The notes under the pieces are model-generated. The model was not told where the DNA came from, did not search any database, and saw only the letters and a program-made list of their open reading frames with translations. DNA of 47,619 bases from Opitutus sp. GAS368. GTDB lineage: Bacteria; Verrucomicrobiota; Verrucomicrobiia; Opitutales; UBA953. This document shows, in pieces, positions 15,422 through 24,413 of the stretch (positions are counted from its first letter, which is position 1; each line of letters begins with the position of its first letter). A program made the translations under genes and the position numbers. Where the stretch lies: the NCBI GenBank assembly GCA_945866215.1, contig CAMBGQ010000009.1:1-47619 (forward strand), in the 5' to 3' direction.

Positions 15422-16126
15422 ATGCCCCTCATCGAAGCCCGGAACCTATCGAAATCCTACGGCGCCATCCGCGCCGCCCACGCCGTCTCCTTCACCGTCG
15501 AGCGCGGCGAGGTCGTCGGCTTCCTCGGGCCTAATGGCGCCGGCAAATCCACCACCATGAAGATGCTCACCGGCCACCTGCGTGCCGACGCGGGCGCCGC
15601 GGTCATCGCGGGCTTCGATGTCACCGAACAGGCCGTCCAGGCCAAGCGGCGCCTGGGCTACTCACCCGAAGGCGCGCCCGCCTATGGCGAGATGACCGTC
15701 CGCGAGTTCCTCCGTTTCGCCGCCGATCTCCGCGGCCTGAACGATCCGGCCGAAAGCGTCCGCCAGACCCTCTCCCTCTGCCGCCTCGACGAGGTGGCCG
15801 CGCAGACGATCGACACGCTTTCCAAAGGCTACCGCATGCGCGTCGGCTTCGCCCAGGCGGTCCTGCACGACCCCGAGGTACTCATCCTCGACGAACCGAC
15901 CGATGGCCTCGACCCGAACCAGAAGCATGAGGTGCGCCGCATCCTGAAGGAGATGGCCGCCCGCAAGGCCGTCATCGTCTCGACCCACATCCTCGAGGAA
16001 GTCGCCGAACTCTGCACCCGCGTCATCGTAATCGCGAAGGGCGAAATCCGCTGCGACGAGTCCCGCGACAAGTTCCTCGCCCGCGGCCCCGACCTCAACG
16101 CCGTCTTCCGCCAACTCACCGCCTGA
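15422..16126 (+). CDS. ABC transporter ATP-binding protein, GldA-like
   Basis: 234 residues. Walker A GPNGAGKST, Q-loop region YSPEGAPAYGEMTV, signature LSKGYRMRVGFAQA, Walker B VLILDEPTDGLDP and H-loop STHILEE are all intact, so the ATPase should be active. The LSKGYRMRVGFAQALLHDP-type signature is typical of the ABC-2 group that includes GldA and drug exporters. The permease gene follows after 11 bases, then a GldG-like subunit and a DUF4340 protein. In gliding bacteria GldA/F/G are linked with motility; here other gliding genes are not seen, so an envelope export role is more likely. Confidence 0.93.
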   Translation: MPLIEARNLSKSYGAIRAAHAVSFTVERGEVVGFLGPNGAGKSTTMKMLTGHLRADAGAAVIAGFDVTEQAVQAKRRLGYSPEGAPAYGEMTVREFLRFAADLRGLNDPAESVRQTLSLCRLDEVAAQTIDTLSKGYRMRVGFAQAVLHDPEVLILDEPTDGLDPNQKHEVRRILKEMAARKAVIVSTHILEEVAELCTRVIVIAKGEIRCDESRDKFLARGPDLNAVFRQLTA

Positions 16127-16137
16127 ACCCTTCCCCC

Positions 16138-16893
16138 ATGTCCTCTTCCGAAAAAACTCCCGCCGCCGGCCGGCCGTTCACCGCGATGCTCCGCCGCGAG
16201 TTCGCTGGCTATTTCCGCACGCCGCTGGCCTACGTCTTCCTCGCGGTGTTCAATGCGTTCGCCGTGTCCCTCGCGTTCTTCGTCGGCGGACTCTACGAAT
16301 CCGGCATCGCGAGCCTGGACCGCTTCTTCCTCTACCACCCGTGGCTCTGGGCATTCCTCGCCCCCGCCGCTGGCGCCCGCCTCTGGGCCGAAGAACGCCG
16401 CCAAGGTACCATCGAACTCCTCCTGACCTGGCCGATCACGGTCTGGCAGGCCGCACTCGGCAAATTCCTCGCCGCTTGGCTTTTCCTAGCCTGCGCGTTG
16501 CTGATGACCGTGCCCGTCGCCCTCACGGTCGGCTGGCTCGGTGACCCCGACTGGGGCGTGATCGCCGCCGGCTACGCGGGCTCGCTGCTCTGCGCCGGCG
16601 CCTGCCTCGGCATCGCGGCCATCGCTTCCGCGCTCACGCGTAGCCAGGTCATCGCCTTCGTCACCGGCTTCCTCGCCTGCTTCATCCTCGTGCTCATCGG
16701 CTACGGCGTCTTCGACGAGCTCCTCGCCGGCGCGGTCGGCTCCGCCGGTGTCGATGAGCTGCGCCGCCTCGGCCTCTGGCGTAACCTCGAACCGTTCACG
16801 CTCGGGCTGGTCGACCTCCGCCCCGTCGCCTACTTCCTGTCCGTGGCCTTTGCTGGCCTCGGGCTGAGCACCCTCATCGTCGAACGCCGCTAA
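16138..16893 (+). CDS. ABC-2 type permease, GldF-like
   Basis: 251 residues, six predicted membrane segments. FTAMLRREFAGYFRTPLAYVF opens with the amphipathic helix typical of ABC-2 exporter permeases; AFLAPAAGARLWAEERRQGTIELLLTWPI is the conserved cytoplasmic segment found in GldF/NosY relatives. It pairs with the ATPase upstream. The GldG-like gene starts 15 bases after its stop. Confidence 0.9.
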   Translation: MSSSEKTPAAGRPFTAMLRREFAGYFRTPLAYVFLAVFNAFAVSLAFFVGGLYESGIASLDRFFLYHPWLWAFLAPAAGARLWAEERRQGTIELLLTWPITVWQAALGKFLAAWLFLACALLMTVPVALTVGWLGDPDWGVIAAGYAGSLLCAGACLGIAAIASALTRSQVIAFVTGFLACFILVLIGYGVFDELLAGAVGSAGVDELRRLGLWRNLEPFTLGLVDLRPVAYFLSVAFAGLGLSTLIVERR

Positions 16894-16908
16894 ACCGCCA
16901 CCCACGCC

Positions 16909-18813
16909 ATGAACCGCTCCCAAGCCCTGCTCGCCGCCTTCGCCGTCCTCGCAGCCGCGTTCTTCGTCAACCTAATCACCGGCGCCTTCCCCGCGCGCGC
17001 CGACCTCACCGCCGACCGTACCTTCACGCTCTCGGCCGGCTCGAAGCAGATTGTCACCCGGCTCGACGAGCCGGTCACGCTCGAGTTCTTCGTCAGCCGC
17101 TCCGACGTGAAGCTACGCCCTTACCTCGAAAGCTACTCGCGCCGCATCGAGACGCTCCTGCGCGAATACGTCGCGGCCTCCGGCGGCAAGGTGAAGCTGG
17201 TCGTGACCGATCCGCGCCCCGACACGAAGGAAGAACAGCGCGCCCAGCGCCACGGTATCGCCGCGATGCGCGCCGCCCAAGGCAGCGCCTACCTCGGCCT
17301 CACGGCCCAGCAGGCCGACACGGTCAAGGCCTTGCCGATGCTCGACCCTTCCCGCGAACGCTTCCTCGAGTTCGACCTCTCCAAGCTAATCGCCTCGGCG
17401 ACGCGCCTCGACCGCCCGAAACTCGCCTTCATTAGTTCGCTCCCGATCAGTAACCAGATCCCGCAGGGCGGAGAACAGCAGGCCGGCCCGGCCGATTTGC
17501 TGCTGGCCGAGCTGGGCCAGACTTATGAAGTGATCACGCTCAACACCACCGCCTCCGAGCTACCGCCAGACGTCGCCGTCGTCGCGCTCGTGCACGCCCA
17601 TCACATCGACGAGCAGCTGGCTTACGCGGTCGACCAGTTCCTCCTCAAAGGGGGGCCGGTCTTCGCCGCGGTCGACCCACTTTCGCGTATCCAAAAGTTC
17701 TCGCAGGGCAACATGCCCTTCATGATGGCGCCAATGGCCCTCTCGGCCGCGAGCGACCCCGCCCTCCTCCGCGCCTGGGGTATCCACGTCGAGATGGACG
17801 CCATCACGGCCGACGCCGCTTCCTCGGTGACGATCCGCGGCACGCGCGGCGAGCCCGTGCAATACCAGGCCGCCTTCGCCGCCGGGGAGGCGGCTTTCTC
17901 CCGCGAATCCCCGCTGACGTCCGACCTCCGCGAGGTCGCCTTCATGGAAGCCGGCGCGATCTCGCTCATCTCCGGCGCCGAAGCGCGCCTGAAACTCGAG
18001 GCGCTCGTCACGATGAGCGGTCCCGGTATGGGCGTCATCGCCGCCACGGCCGCCAACGCCGGTCCCTTCGAGAAGGTCTCGCTGGCCTACAAGCCCGACG
18101 GCAAGACCCGCGTGCTCGTCGCGACCGTCTCCGGCGAATTCGTCTCCGCCTTCCCGCAAGGGGCTCCCGCCCCAGCCAAGCCGGAGCCCACCCCGCCCGG
18201 CCAGCCGCCCAAGCCGGCGGCCAAGCCCCTAGCCGGCCCTCACCTGGCCAAGAGCGTGAAGCCCGCCCGGATCTTCGTGGTCGCGGACTCTGATTTCATG
18301 ATGGATCCGTTCACGGTCCGCCAACGTCAGGTCGGCGGCCAGGTCGCGATGGAACCCATCAACGATAACTTCGGCTTCGTCGTCAGCGCGCTCGAGACCC
18401 TCGGCGGCAGCGACGAGTTGGTGACGCTGCGCTCTAAGGGCACCTCGCTCCGTCCCTTCAAGAAGGTCCAGGAGCTCGAACGCGTCGCCCAGCTCCGCTA
18501 CCAAGCGAAGCTCGACGAGATCGAGCGCCGGCTCGAGGAGGCCAATGCGAAGATCACCGAGCTCTCCAAACAGACCGGCGGCGTCGCCGCTAAGGGCATC
18601 GTCATCACGCCCGAGATGCAGCGCGAGATTGAGAAGTTCCAAGTCGAGGCCGACAAGCTCTCGGAAGAACGCCGCGTCATCCGCCGCGGTCTCAGCGAAG
18701 ACGTCAACTCCCTCGGCCGCCGCCTGCAGGTGCTGAATCTGCTCGCCGGCCCAGCATTGGCCCTGCTCTTCGGGCTCTTTTACGCCCTCGCCCGCCGCCG
18801 CCAGACTTCCTGA
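16909..18813 (+). CDS. GldG-like ABC transporter auxiliary subunit
   Basis: 634 residues. N-terminal membrane segment at 5-25. Then LTADRTFTLSAGSKQIVTRLDEPVTLEFFVS, the opening of the GldG-type periplasmic domain (ABC_transp_aux), and YSRRIETLLREYVAASGGKVKLVV. A Pro-rich linker lies near residue 430 (PAKPEPTPPGQPPKPAAKP). A coiled coil spans about 520-600, and the protein ends with a second membrane segment (LAGPALALLFGLFYALARRR), placing most of it in the periplasm. Known relatives act with an ABC-2 ATPase and permease. It lies between the permease and the DUF4340 gene with gaps of 15 and 6 bases. Confidence 0.88.
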   Translation: MNRSQALLAAFAVLAAAFFVNLITGAFPARADLTADRTFTLSAGSKQIVTRLDEPVTLEFFVSRSDVKLRPYLESYSRRIETLLREYVAASGGKVKLVVTDPRPDTKEEQRAQRHGIAAMRAAQGSAYLGLTAQQADTVKALPMLDPSRERFLEFDLSKLIASATRLDRPKLAFISSLPISNQIPQGGEQQAGPADLLLAELGQTYEVITLNTTASELPPDVAVVALVHAHHIDEQLAYAVDQFLLKGGPVFAAVDPLSRIQKFSQGNMPFMMAPMALSAASDPALLRAWGIHVEMDAITADAASSVTIRGTRGEPVQYQAAFAAGEAAFSRESPLTSDLREVAFMEAGAISLISGAEARLKLEALVTMSGPGMGVIAATAANAGPFEKVSLAYKPDGKTRVLVATVSGEFVSAFPQGAPAPAKPEPTPPGQPPKPAAKPLAGPHLAKSVKPARIFVVADSDFMMDPFTVRQRQVGGQVAMEPINDNFGFVVSALETLGGSDELVTLRSKGTSLRPFKKVQELERVAQLRYQAKLDEIERRLEEANAKITELSKQTGGVAAKGIVITPEMQREIEKFQVEADKLSEERRVIRRGLSEDVNSLGRRLQVLNLLAGPALALLFGLFYALARRRQTS

Positions 18814-18819
18814 TTCGTC

Positions 18820-19851
18820 ATGCGCAACCGTACCCTGCTCATCGCCACCCTCGTCCTCGGGCTCATCGCCTTCGTGGCCGTCCGCCTCACCCGCGAAGCG
18901 CCTCAGGCCGAGGCCGCCGCCAAGCCGCTCTTCGCCGCCACCCTCCTCGAAGGTGCGAAGTCGCTCACCATCAAGGCCAACAACAAAAGCGTGACGGTCG
19001 AAAAGTCCGCCGACGGCTGGACAGTGAAGGAGAAGCTCTCCCTGCCGGCCGACGTCGAGAACCGCCTGCTGCCGCTCATCCGCGGACTGCAGAAGGCCAA
19101 AGATCTGGGCGACCTCACCGCCAACCCGAAGCGCCTCGAGAAGCTCGGCCTCGACGACTCCTCCGTCACGCTCAACGGTGACGGCGGACCGCCGGTGATA
19201 ATCCAGTTCGGCAAGCCGACCGAAGACGGCGTGGGCGCCAGCGCCCGCCGTGCCGGCCAGACGCCCGCGATCCGCACCGACTTCACGGCCTACCTCGAGG
19301 GCGATCCGCTCGCTTGGGTCGACTTCACCTTGTTCACCGCCCAACCGTCCGAGATCAAGGCGATCGAGTTCGAGTGGGCGGACGGCAAGGCGGCGTTCTC
19401 CCGCAAGGAACTCGGCTCTCTCTTCGCCGGGAAGGAAGGTCCGGCGGTCGAGGATATCGTCGCCGCCGTGGCCACCATCCGCGCTGCCGATGCGGTCGCC
19501 GCCGACGATTCGGCCGCCACCAAGGCCGCTCGCTCCGCGCAGGTGAAGCTGACGCTCTACAGCGGCGCCTCGGTATCGTTGCTCTTCTCTAAGCTGGCGG
19601 GCGCCACACCCAACGACCCGGGCCAGACCTTCGTGCGCGTCGAACATTCCGACCCCAAGCACAAAGCCAACGCCACCAGCAAGAAGGCTGCGTTCGTCGC
19701 CGCGCCCTGGCTCGCCGAGCAGGTCCCGGGGTCGCTGGCTGCTTTCCAGAAAAGCCTGCAGCAGCCCGCCGCCGAACCGACGACACCGACTATCCAGATA
19801 CCCGGCCCGTCCCCGACGATTATCACTTCGCCGGAGATTAAGCTGAAATAA
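18820..19851 (+). CDS. DUF4340 domain protein of the Gld-like operon
   Basis: 343 residues. MRNRTLLIATLVLGLIAFVAVRL is an uncleaved N-terminal anchor. The rest is periplasmic and matches DUF4340: KSLTIKANNKSVTVEKSADGWTVKE and LPLIRGLQKAKDLGDLTANPKRLEKLGLDD, the W-x-V and L-x-x-L-G-L patterns of the family. DUF4340 proteins are regularly found next to GldG-like subunits, as here. A Thr/Pro-rich C terminus precedes a strong terminator. Function in the complex is unknown. Confidence 0.85.
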   Translation: MRNRTLLIATLVLGLIAFVAVRLTREAPQAEAAAKPLFAATLLEGAKSLTIKANNKSVTVEKSADGWTVKEKLSLPADVENRLLPLIRGLQKAKDLGDLTANPKRLEKLGLDDSSVTLNGDGGPPVIIQFGKPTEDGVGASARRAGQTPAIRTDFTAYLEGDPLAWVDFTLFTAQPSEIKAIEFEWADGKAAFSRKELGSLFAGKEGPAVEDIVAAVATIRAADAVAADDSAATKAARSAQVKLTLYSGASVSLLFSKLAGATPNDPGQTFVRVEHSDPKHKANATSKKAAFVAAPWLAEQVPGSLAAFQKSLQQPAAEPTTPTIQIPGPSPTIITSPEIKLK

Positions 19852-19864
19852 GGGCCCTTTCGCA

Positions 19865-19897
19865 AAAGCCCTTGCCTCCCGAGGCGAGGGCTTTTTT
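19865..19897 (+). terminator. Intrinsic terminator after the Gld-like operon
   Basis: The arm AAGCCCTTGCCT pairs with AGGCGAGGGCTT around CCCG with one G-T pair. Six T follow at 19892-19897. It closes the mscS to DUF4340 operon and is 13 bases before the nuoA ATG, which therefore needs its own promoter or read-through. Confidence 0.9.
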
Positions 19898-19910
19898 GTG
19901 TCTATCACCG

Positions 19911-20303
19911 ATGGCCGCCGCCGAATCCCAGTCCCTCAGCACCTACCTGCCCGCCCTCGTGCAGATCGTCCTGGGTCTCTCGATCCCCGCAATCATCCTC
20001 ATTGTCAGCCACGCCTTCGGCCAGCGCGCCAAGGGCAACTACATCAAGGATAAGGCCTACGAATGCGGCCTGCCGATGGAAGGAAAGCCCCACCCTCGCT
20101 TCGCCGTGAAGTTCTACGTGACGGCGATGCTCTTCATCCTCTTCGACATCGAAGTCGTCTTCTTGGTGCCGTGGGCCCTGGTCTACCGCGAGTTCCTCGC
20201 CGCTGGCATCGCGATCACGGCTGCCACCGCGGTCTTCCTCGGCGTCCTCGTGCTTGGCCTCGCCTACGAGTTCAAGCGCGGGGCGCTGGAGTGGGAGAAG
20301 TAA
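19911..20303 (+). CDS. nuoA: NADH-quinone oxidoreductase subunit A
   Basis: 130 residues, three membrane segments. KAYECGLPMEGKPHPRFAVKFY and the following AMLFILFDIEVVFLVPWA are the diagnostic NuoA blocks (the Cys-bearing loop between helices 1 and 2, and FDIE in helix 2). It is part of the proton-pumping membrane arm of complex I. The usual partner nuoB is not adjacent, so nuoA is separated from the rest of complex I in this genome. Start ATG 19911 is the only one after the terminator. Confidence 0.93.
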   Translation: MAAAESQSLSTYLPALVQIVLGLSIPAIILIVSHAFGQRAKGNYIKDKAYECGLPMEGKPHPRFAVKFYVTAMLFILFDIEVVFLVPWALVYREFLAAGIAITAATAVFLGVLVLGLAYEFKRGALEWEK

Positions 20304-20369
20304 GCGCTAAGGCGCGGCTGACGATGGGGCTGGCGAAAGAACCCTTCCGGGGGTAGTCGTATTCACCTC

Positions 20370-20921
20370 ATGAATACCCTCACCCTCATCCGGCTCGTCG
20401 ACGGGCTGCTGATAAGCGTCGGCCTCGCCTCCGTCGTCATGGGTATCCCTACCCTCATCGGCATGTGGAAGGTCTTCGCCAAGGCTGGCCAGCCTGGTTG
20501 GGCCGTGCTGATTCCAGTCTACAATTTCATCATCTTGCTGCGTATTGCTGGTCTCCGCTGGTATTGGGTCTTCACTTTGCTCATCGTCCCCATCCTAATC
20601 CTCGTAATCCTCGGCCTGATTGCTTGCCTGGCCTTGGTGGGCTTGGTCCTCGTCCTCGGCTTCGGCGCTCAATATGTCCCGGCTTACGCCATTCAGGAAG
20701 CTGCCGCCTACGGCGACCGCTTGCTCGAACTCGCATTAATCGCTGGCTTCGTCATGATCCTCTTCGCGGCCTGGATGGTCTGGGTTCACCATCGCATCTC
20801 GACCCGCTTTGGTCAGGGCGTCGGCTTCACCCTCGGACTCACGCTCCTCGCCCCGATCTTCTGGCTGATCCTCGGCTTCGGTTCTGCTAAGTATCTCGGC
20901 GAAAAGCCGGCCCAGGACTAA
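20370..20921 (+). CDS. DUF5684 membrane protein
   Basis: 183 residues with about five membrane segments. GMWKVFAKAGQPGWAVLIPVYN matches the DUF5684 opening, and RFGQGVGFTLGLTLLAPIFWLILGFGSAKYLG matches its closing block. Function unknown; relatives are often found beside signal peptidases, which is not the case here. It uses codons more freely than its neighbours (more T at third positions). Confidence 0.8.
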   Translation: MNTLTLIRLVDGLLISVGLASVVMGIPTLIGMWKVFAKAGQPGWAVLIPVYNFIILLRIAGLRWYWVFTLLIVPILILVILGLIACLALVGLVLVLGFGAQYVPAYAIQEAAAYGDRLLELALIAGFVMILFAAWMVWVHHRISTRFGQGVGFTLGLTLLAPIFWLILGFGSAKYLGEKPAQD

Positions 20922-20937
20922 GCCGTTTCCCGTCAAT

Positions 20938-20967
20938 AAAAAGGGCGCCCACTCGGGCGCCTTTTTT
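20938..20967. terminator. Bidirectional terminator between DUF5684 and esterase genes
   Basis: Stem AAAAAGGGCGCCC / GGGCGCCTTTTTT with loop ACTC: A-run on the left, T-run on the right, so it can stop transcription on both strands. The TAA stop of the minus-strand esterase gene (20968-20966) lies inside its T-run. Confidence 0.93.
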
Positions 20968-21895
20968 ATTTGGGCTGCTTGCCCTTGAGGTGCTGATCGA
21001 AGAAGCCCGTGACCAGCGGACGCAGGTCGCGCTGCTTAGGCTGGAGGTCGAAGGTGTGCGGGGCGTCAGGGATGACCTCGAGCACGCAGGGGGCGCCCTG
21101 GGCCTTGGCGATCTTGAGATAGGTTTCGCTCTGGCTCAACGGGACGGTGACGTCCGCCGTGCCGTGCACGAGGAGCATGGGCGAATCCTTGGCGTCGAGG
21201 TAGGTGATGGGCGAGCCTTTCTTATAAAGCTCGGGCGCCTCTTCACGCGTCTTCGCGAACATCTTCATGTCGTGGTAATTCATGAGGTCGACGGCGCCGT
21301 AGAAATCGATGGCACAGGTGACGCGTGCCGAGATGTCCTGATAAGGCTCGCCGGCGACGGCATCGAAGCCGTCCGCCGGACCAGTCGTGGCCAGCATCAT
21401 GGCGAGGTTGCCGCCGGCCGAACAACCGATGACGCCGATTTTCTCGGGGTCGACGCCGAGATTGGCCGCCTCCTTGCGCAGATAACGGACGGCGGCCTTG
21501 GCGTCATGGACACTCTGGGGCCAGGTGACTTGGCCCTGCATCCGACGTAGCTTGTAATTGATGCTCAGGCAGACGTAACCCTTGAGCGTGAGGCTTTCGC
21601 TGATGTTCAACTCGCGACCACGTGCCTTGTCGCCGTCGTTAAAGCCACCACCATGGATCACGATGATGCCCGGGAGCGGCTTGGTCTTGTCGTGGCCGAG
21701 CGGACGGTAGAGGTCCGCCTTCTCCTTGCGCGACCCGCCGAGAAACGCCACGTCCCTCACCACTTCGACGGTCGTGGGGTAGACGGGGACTTTCTTCGCA
21801 GCGGTGGACTTACTTGGGGGAGTCGGCGCCGGGGAAGTAGGGACGACGGGCGTGGCGGCGCAGAGGAAGGCAGCGAGGGAAAGCATGAGGGGCAT
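20966..21895 (-). CDS. Secreted alpha/beta hydrolase (esterase/lipase-like)
   Basis: 309 residues. MPLMLSLAAFLCAATPVVP is a signal peptide, followed by a Thr/Pro/Ser-rich linker. The oxyanion motif HGGG (81-84), nucleophile GCSAGG (Ser159), LLVHGTADVTVP with the acid, and DAPHTFDLQ with the His make a complete catalytic triad of the hormone-sensitive-lipase/BD-FAE type. It likely removes ester groups from polysaccharides or small esters outside the cytoplasm. An earlier ATG at 21907 adds four residues before the signal peptide. Its stop lies in the shared terminator. Confidence 0.87.
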   Translation of the reverse strand: MPLMLSLAAFLCAATPVVPTSPAPTPPSKSTAAKKVPVYPTTVEVVRDVAFLGGSRKEKADLYRPLGHDKTKPLPGIIVIHGGGFNDGDKARGRELNISESLTLKGYVCLSINYKLRRMQGQVTWPQSVHDAKAAVRYLRKEAANLGVDPEKIGVIGCSAGGNLAMMLATTGPADGFDAVAGEPYQDISARVTCAIDFYGAVDLMNYHDMKMFAKTREEAPELYKKGSPITYLDAKDSPMLLVHGTADVTVPLSQSETYLKIAKAQGAPCVLEVIPDAPHTFDLQPKQRDLRPLVTGFFDQHLKGKQPK

Positions 21896-21934
21896 GCTTT
21901 CATCCAAATTCCCCGGCCGGCTTACGTCAACCCA

Positions 21935-23578
21935 TCACGGACCGCAGATGCCGCAACCCCCGGGCAACTCGCGGAAGAAGTCGTGGCCCTTGTCATCGAC
22001 GAGGATGAACGCGGGGAAGTCGACGACTTCGATCTTCCAGACGGCTTCCATGCCGAGTTCGGGATAATCGATGACCTCGACCTTACGGATATTTTCCTGG
22101 GCGAGGATGGCGGCGGGGCCACCGATGGAGCCGAGATAGAAGCCGCCGTGCGCTTGGCAGGCTTTAGTGACAGCCTCGCCGCGGTTGCCCTTGGCGATCA
22201 TGACGAGCGAGCCGCCATGCTTCTGAAAGAGTTCGACGTAGCTGTCCATGCGGCCGGCAGTGGTCGGTCCAAACGAACCGGAAGCCATGCCGACAGGTGT
22301 CTTGGCGGGGCCAGCATAGTAGACGGGATGGTCTTTGAAATACTGCGGCAGACCTTCGCCCTTCTCAAGCCGTTCGCGGAGCTTGGCGTGCGCGATGTCA
22401 CGGGCGACGACCAGCGTGCCCGTAAGCGCAAGACGCGTGGTGACGGGGTGCTTCGACAACTCGGCGCGGATGTCCGCCATGGGGCGATTGAGATCAATCT
22501 TCACGACCTGGGTGGCATCGGCATGCTTGCGCGCCTCGGCGGGAATGAAGCGGCCGGGATTCTCCTCGAGCTGCTCAATCCAGATGCCGTCCTTGTCGAT
22601 CTTGGCCTTGGCGTTGCGGTCGGCGGAACAGGAGACGGCGAGGCCGATCGGACACGAAGCGCCGTGGCGCGGCAGGCGGACGACGCGGACGTCGAGCGCA
22701 AACCACTTACCGCCGAACTGCGCGCCGATGCCGAGCTGATGCGCAACCTGGAGGAGCTCAGCTTCGAGCGCGATATCGCGGAAGGCGCGGCCGTGTTCGT
22801 TGCCGGAGGTCGGGAGCGCGTCGTAGTAATGCGTCGAGGTCAGCTTAACGGCCTTCATGGTCGCCTCGGCGGAGGTGCCGCCGATGACGAACGCGAGGTG
22901 ATACGGCGGGCACGCGGCGGTGCCGAGGGACTGCATCTTCTCGGTGAGGAACGCGACGAGCGACTTCGGATTCAGGACGGCCTTGGTCTCCTGATACAGG
23001 TAGCACTTATTCGCGGAGCCTCCGCCCTTGGCGACGAAGAGGAACTCAAACTTCGAGCCGCTCACGGCGGCGATATCAATCTGGGCCGGCAGATTGGTGC
23101 CGGTATTCTTCTCGGTATAGAGATCGAGCGGAGCGAGCTGCGAGTAGCGCAGGTTATTCTGCGCGTAGGCCTGATAGACGCCGAGCGAGAGTGCTTCGGC
23201 GTCGTCGCCGCCGGTCCAGACCTGCTGGCCCTTCTTGGCGGTGATGGCCGCGGTACCGGTGTCCTGGCAAAACGGCAGTACGCCCTTCGCGGCGACCTCG
23301 GCATTACGCAGCATCGCGAGCGCGACGGCGCGGTCGTTATCACTGGCTTCCTTGTCCGCGAGGATCGCCGCTACCTGCGCGAGGTGCTCGGTGCGGAGAT
23401 AAAAATTAATATCATGCAGCGCCTGGTTAGCGAGGAGCGTGAGCGCTTCCGGGGCGACCTTGAGGACGGGCTGGCCGGCGAACTCGACGACGGAGACATG
23501 CTCCTTGGTCAGCAGGCGATACTTCGTGGTATCGGGGCCGAGCGGGAAAGGTTCCTGATAATGGAAGGGAGCAGCCAT
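21935..23578 (-). CDS. Class I fumarate hydratase, [4Fe-4S]
   Basis: 547 residues, the same length class as the fused FumA/FumB type. Catalyses fumarate to malate in the TCA cycle. Cys104 ([10 protein letters not shown]), Cys222 (TAACPPYHL) and Cys316 ([11 protein letters not shown]) occupy the three cluster-ligand positions. [30 protein letters not shown] and RHGASCPIG are family blocks, and the C-terminal half ([22 protein letters not shown]) is the beta domain. ATG 23578 is preferred; ATG 23590 is a possible alternative. ygfZ lies 46 bases upstream on the same strand. Confidence 0.94.
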   Translation of the reverse strand: MAAPFHYQEPFPLGPDTTKYRLLTKEHVSVVEFAGQPVLKVAPEALTLLANQALHDINFYLRTEHLAQVAAILADKEASDNDRAVALAMLRNAEVAAKGVLPFCQDTGTAAITAKKGQQVWTGGDDAEALSLGVYQAYAQNNLRYSQLAPLDLYTEKNTGTNLPAQIDIAAVSGSKFEFLFVAKGGGSANKCYLYQETKAVLNPKSLVAFLTEKMQSLGTAACPPYHLAFVIGGTSAEATMKAVKLTSTHYYDALPTSGNEHGRAFRDIALEAELLQVAHQLGIGAQFGGKWFALDVRVVRLPRHGASCPIGLAVSCSADRNAKAKIDKDGIWIEQLEENPGRFIPAEARKHADATQVVKIDLNRPMADIRAELSKHPVTTRLALTGTLVVARDIAHAKLRERLEKGEGLPQYFKDHPVYYAGPAKTPVGMASGSFGPTTAGRMDSYVELFQKHGGSLVMIAKGNRGEAVTKACQAHGGFYLGSIGGPAAILAQENIRKVEVIDYPELGMEAVWKIEVVDFPAFILVDDKGHDFFRELPGGCGICGP

Positions 23579-23624
23579 CGCCGTTACCATACGGCAGGCC
23601 CTCCCGCCCGCAAACGGAAACAAG

Positions 23625-24413
23625 TCAGCGCCCGGGCATCGCCGCCGGCGACCCAATCCGTATGCCGTCGAGGTCCACTCCCTCGGCGAGGTCGACCGAC
23701 ACCAAGGCCAGGCCGACGTCGCCCGCGGCGGACCGCACCGTGCCGCCGACCTTGCCCTCCGGAGACCGGAACTGCTGTCCTGCGCTCACCGGTCCCGCGA
23801 CGCGCCGGAGGATGCGGCGCAAGGACCCCATAGACTGGATTCGCGCCATGACCTCCTGTCCGAGATAACAGCCCTTGGTGTAGCTGACCCAAGCGTCGAG
23901 GCCGCACTCCTGCGGGAATTCATTGGCCCCGCAATCGGTGGGGACGGCCGGCACGCCGGCGGCGATACGCAGCGCATCCAGTGCGGCGATCGTCGCCACT
24001 TCACCAAGGGCGGCGGTGCCTGGCGGCGTGAGCACATCCCAAGCGGCGACACCATAACGCTTCGTCGCGAAGACCTTGGCGCTGGTGAGCGGCGGGGAGG
24101 CCCCCCACACGATCCAGCGGCCCCAAGCGGCGGTCTCGTCCGTCGCGACAACGTCGTCGGCGATGACGTTCGCCGTGACGATCGCGATGAGGTCGGGGGC
24201 GGCGAGATGCGGACAGAGCAGCAGGAAAGATCCGTCGGCTTCCTTCGCGATGACGGTGTGCGCGCGCACCCGGCCCTTGCGATTCAGCCAAAGCGCATCG
24301 GCCAGCGTGACGCCACGCAAGTCCGCCGTGCATTGGCCTTGCAGAAAAGCCGCCGCATCCTCGCCCGTCACCCGGATGACCGCAGTCTCCGCCGGTGCGC
24401 AGCAGAGAGCCAT
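23625..24413 (-). CDS. ygfZ: YgfZ/GcvT-like folate-binding protein
   Basis: 262 residues. The family motif KGCYLGQEV (K-G-C-[FY]-x-G-Q-E) is present, along with [12 protein letters not shown] and [14 protein letters not shown]. YgfZ uses tetrahydrofolate and helps keep Fe-S enzymes working, especially under oxidative stress. Its start overlaps the pgpA stop as ATGA. The gene downstream is an Fe-S fumarase and so a plausible client, though YgfZ genes are found in many contexts. Confidence 0.9.
   Translation of the reverse strand: MALCCAPAETAVIRVTGEDAAAFLQGQCTADLRGVTLADALWLNRKGRVRAHTVIAKEADGSFLLLCPHLAAPDLIAIVTANVIADDVVATDETAAWGRWIVWGASPPLTSAKVFATKRYGVAAWDVLTPPGTAALGEVATIAALDALRIAAGVPAVPTDCGANEFPQECGLDAWVSYTKGCYLGQEVMARIQSMGSLRRILRRVAGPVSAGQQFRSPEGKVGGTVRSAAGDVGLALVSVDLAEGVDLDGIRIGSPAAMPGR

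Noticed and set aside
18229-19908. 559-codon open frame on the minus strand opposite the GldG-like and DUF4340 genes.
   Set aside because: Same shadow effect; the plus-strand proteins are well supported by motifs and operon spacing.
21653-23833. 726-codon open frame on the plus strand opposite the fumarase gene.
   Set aside because: Antisense to a clear class I fumarase; GC-rich codon bias keeps the reverse frame open. The protein has no recognisable pattern.
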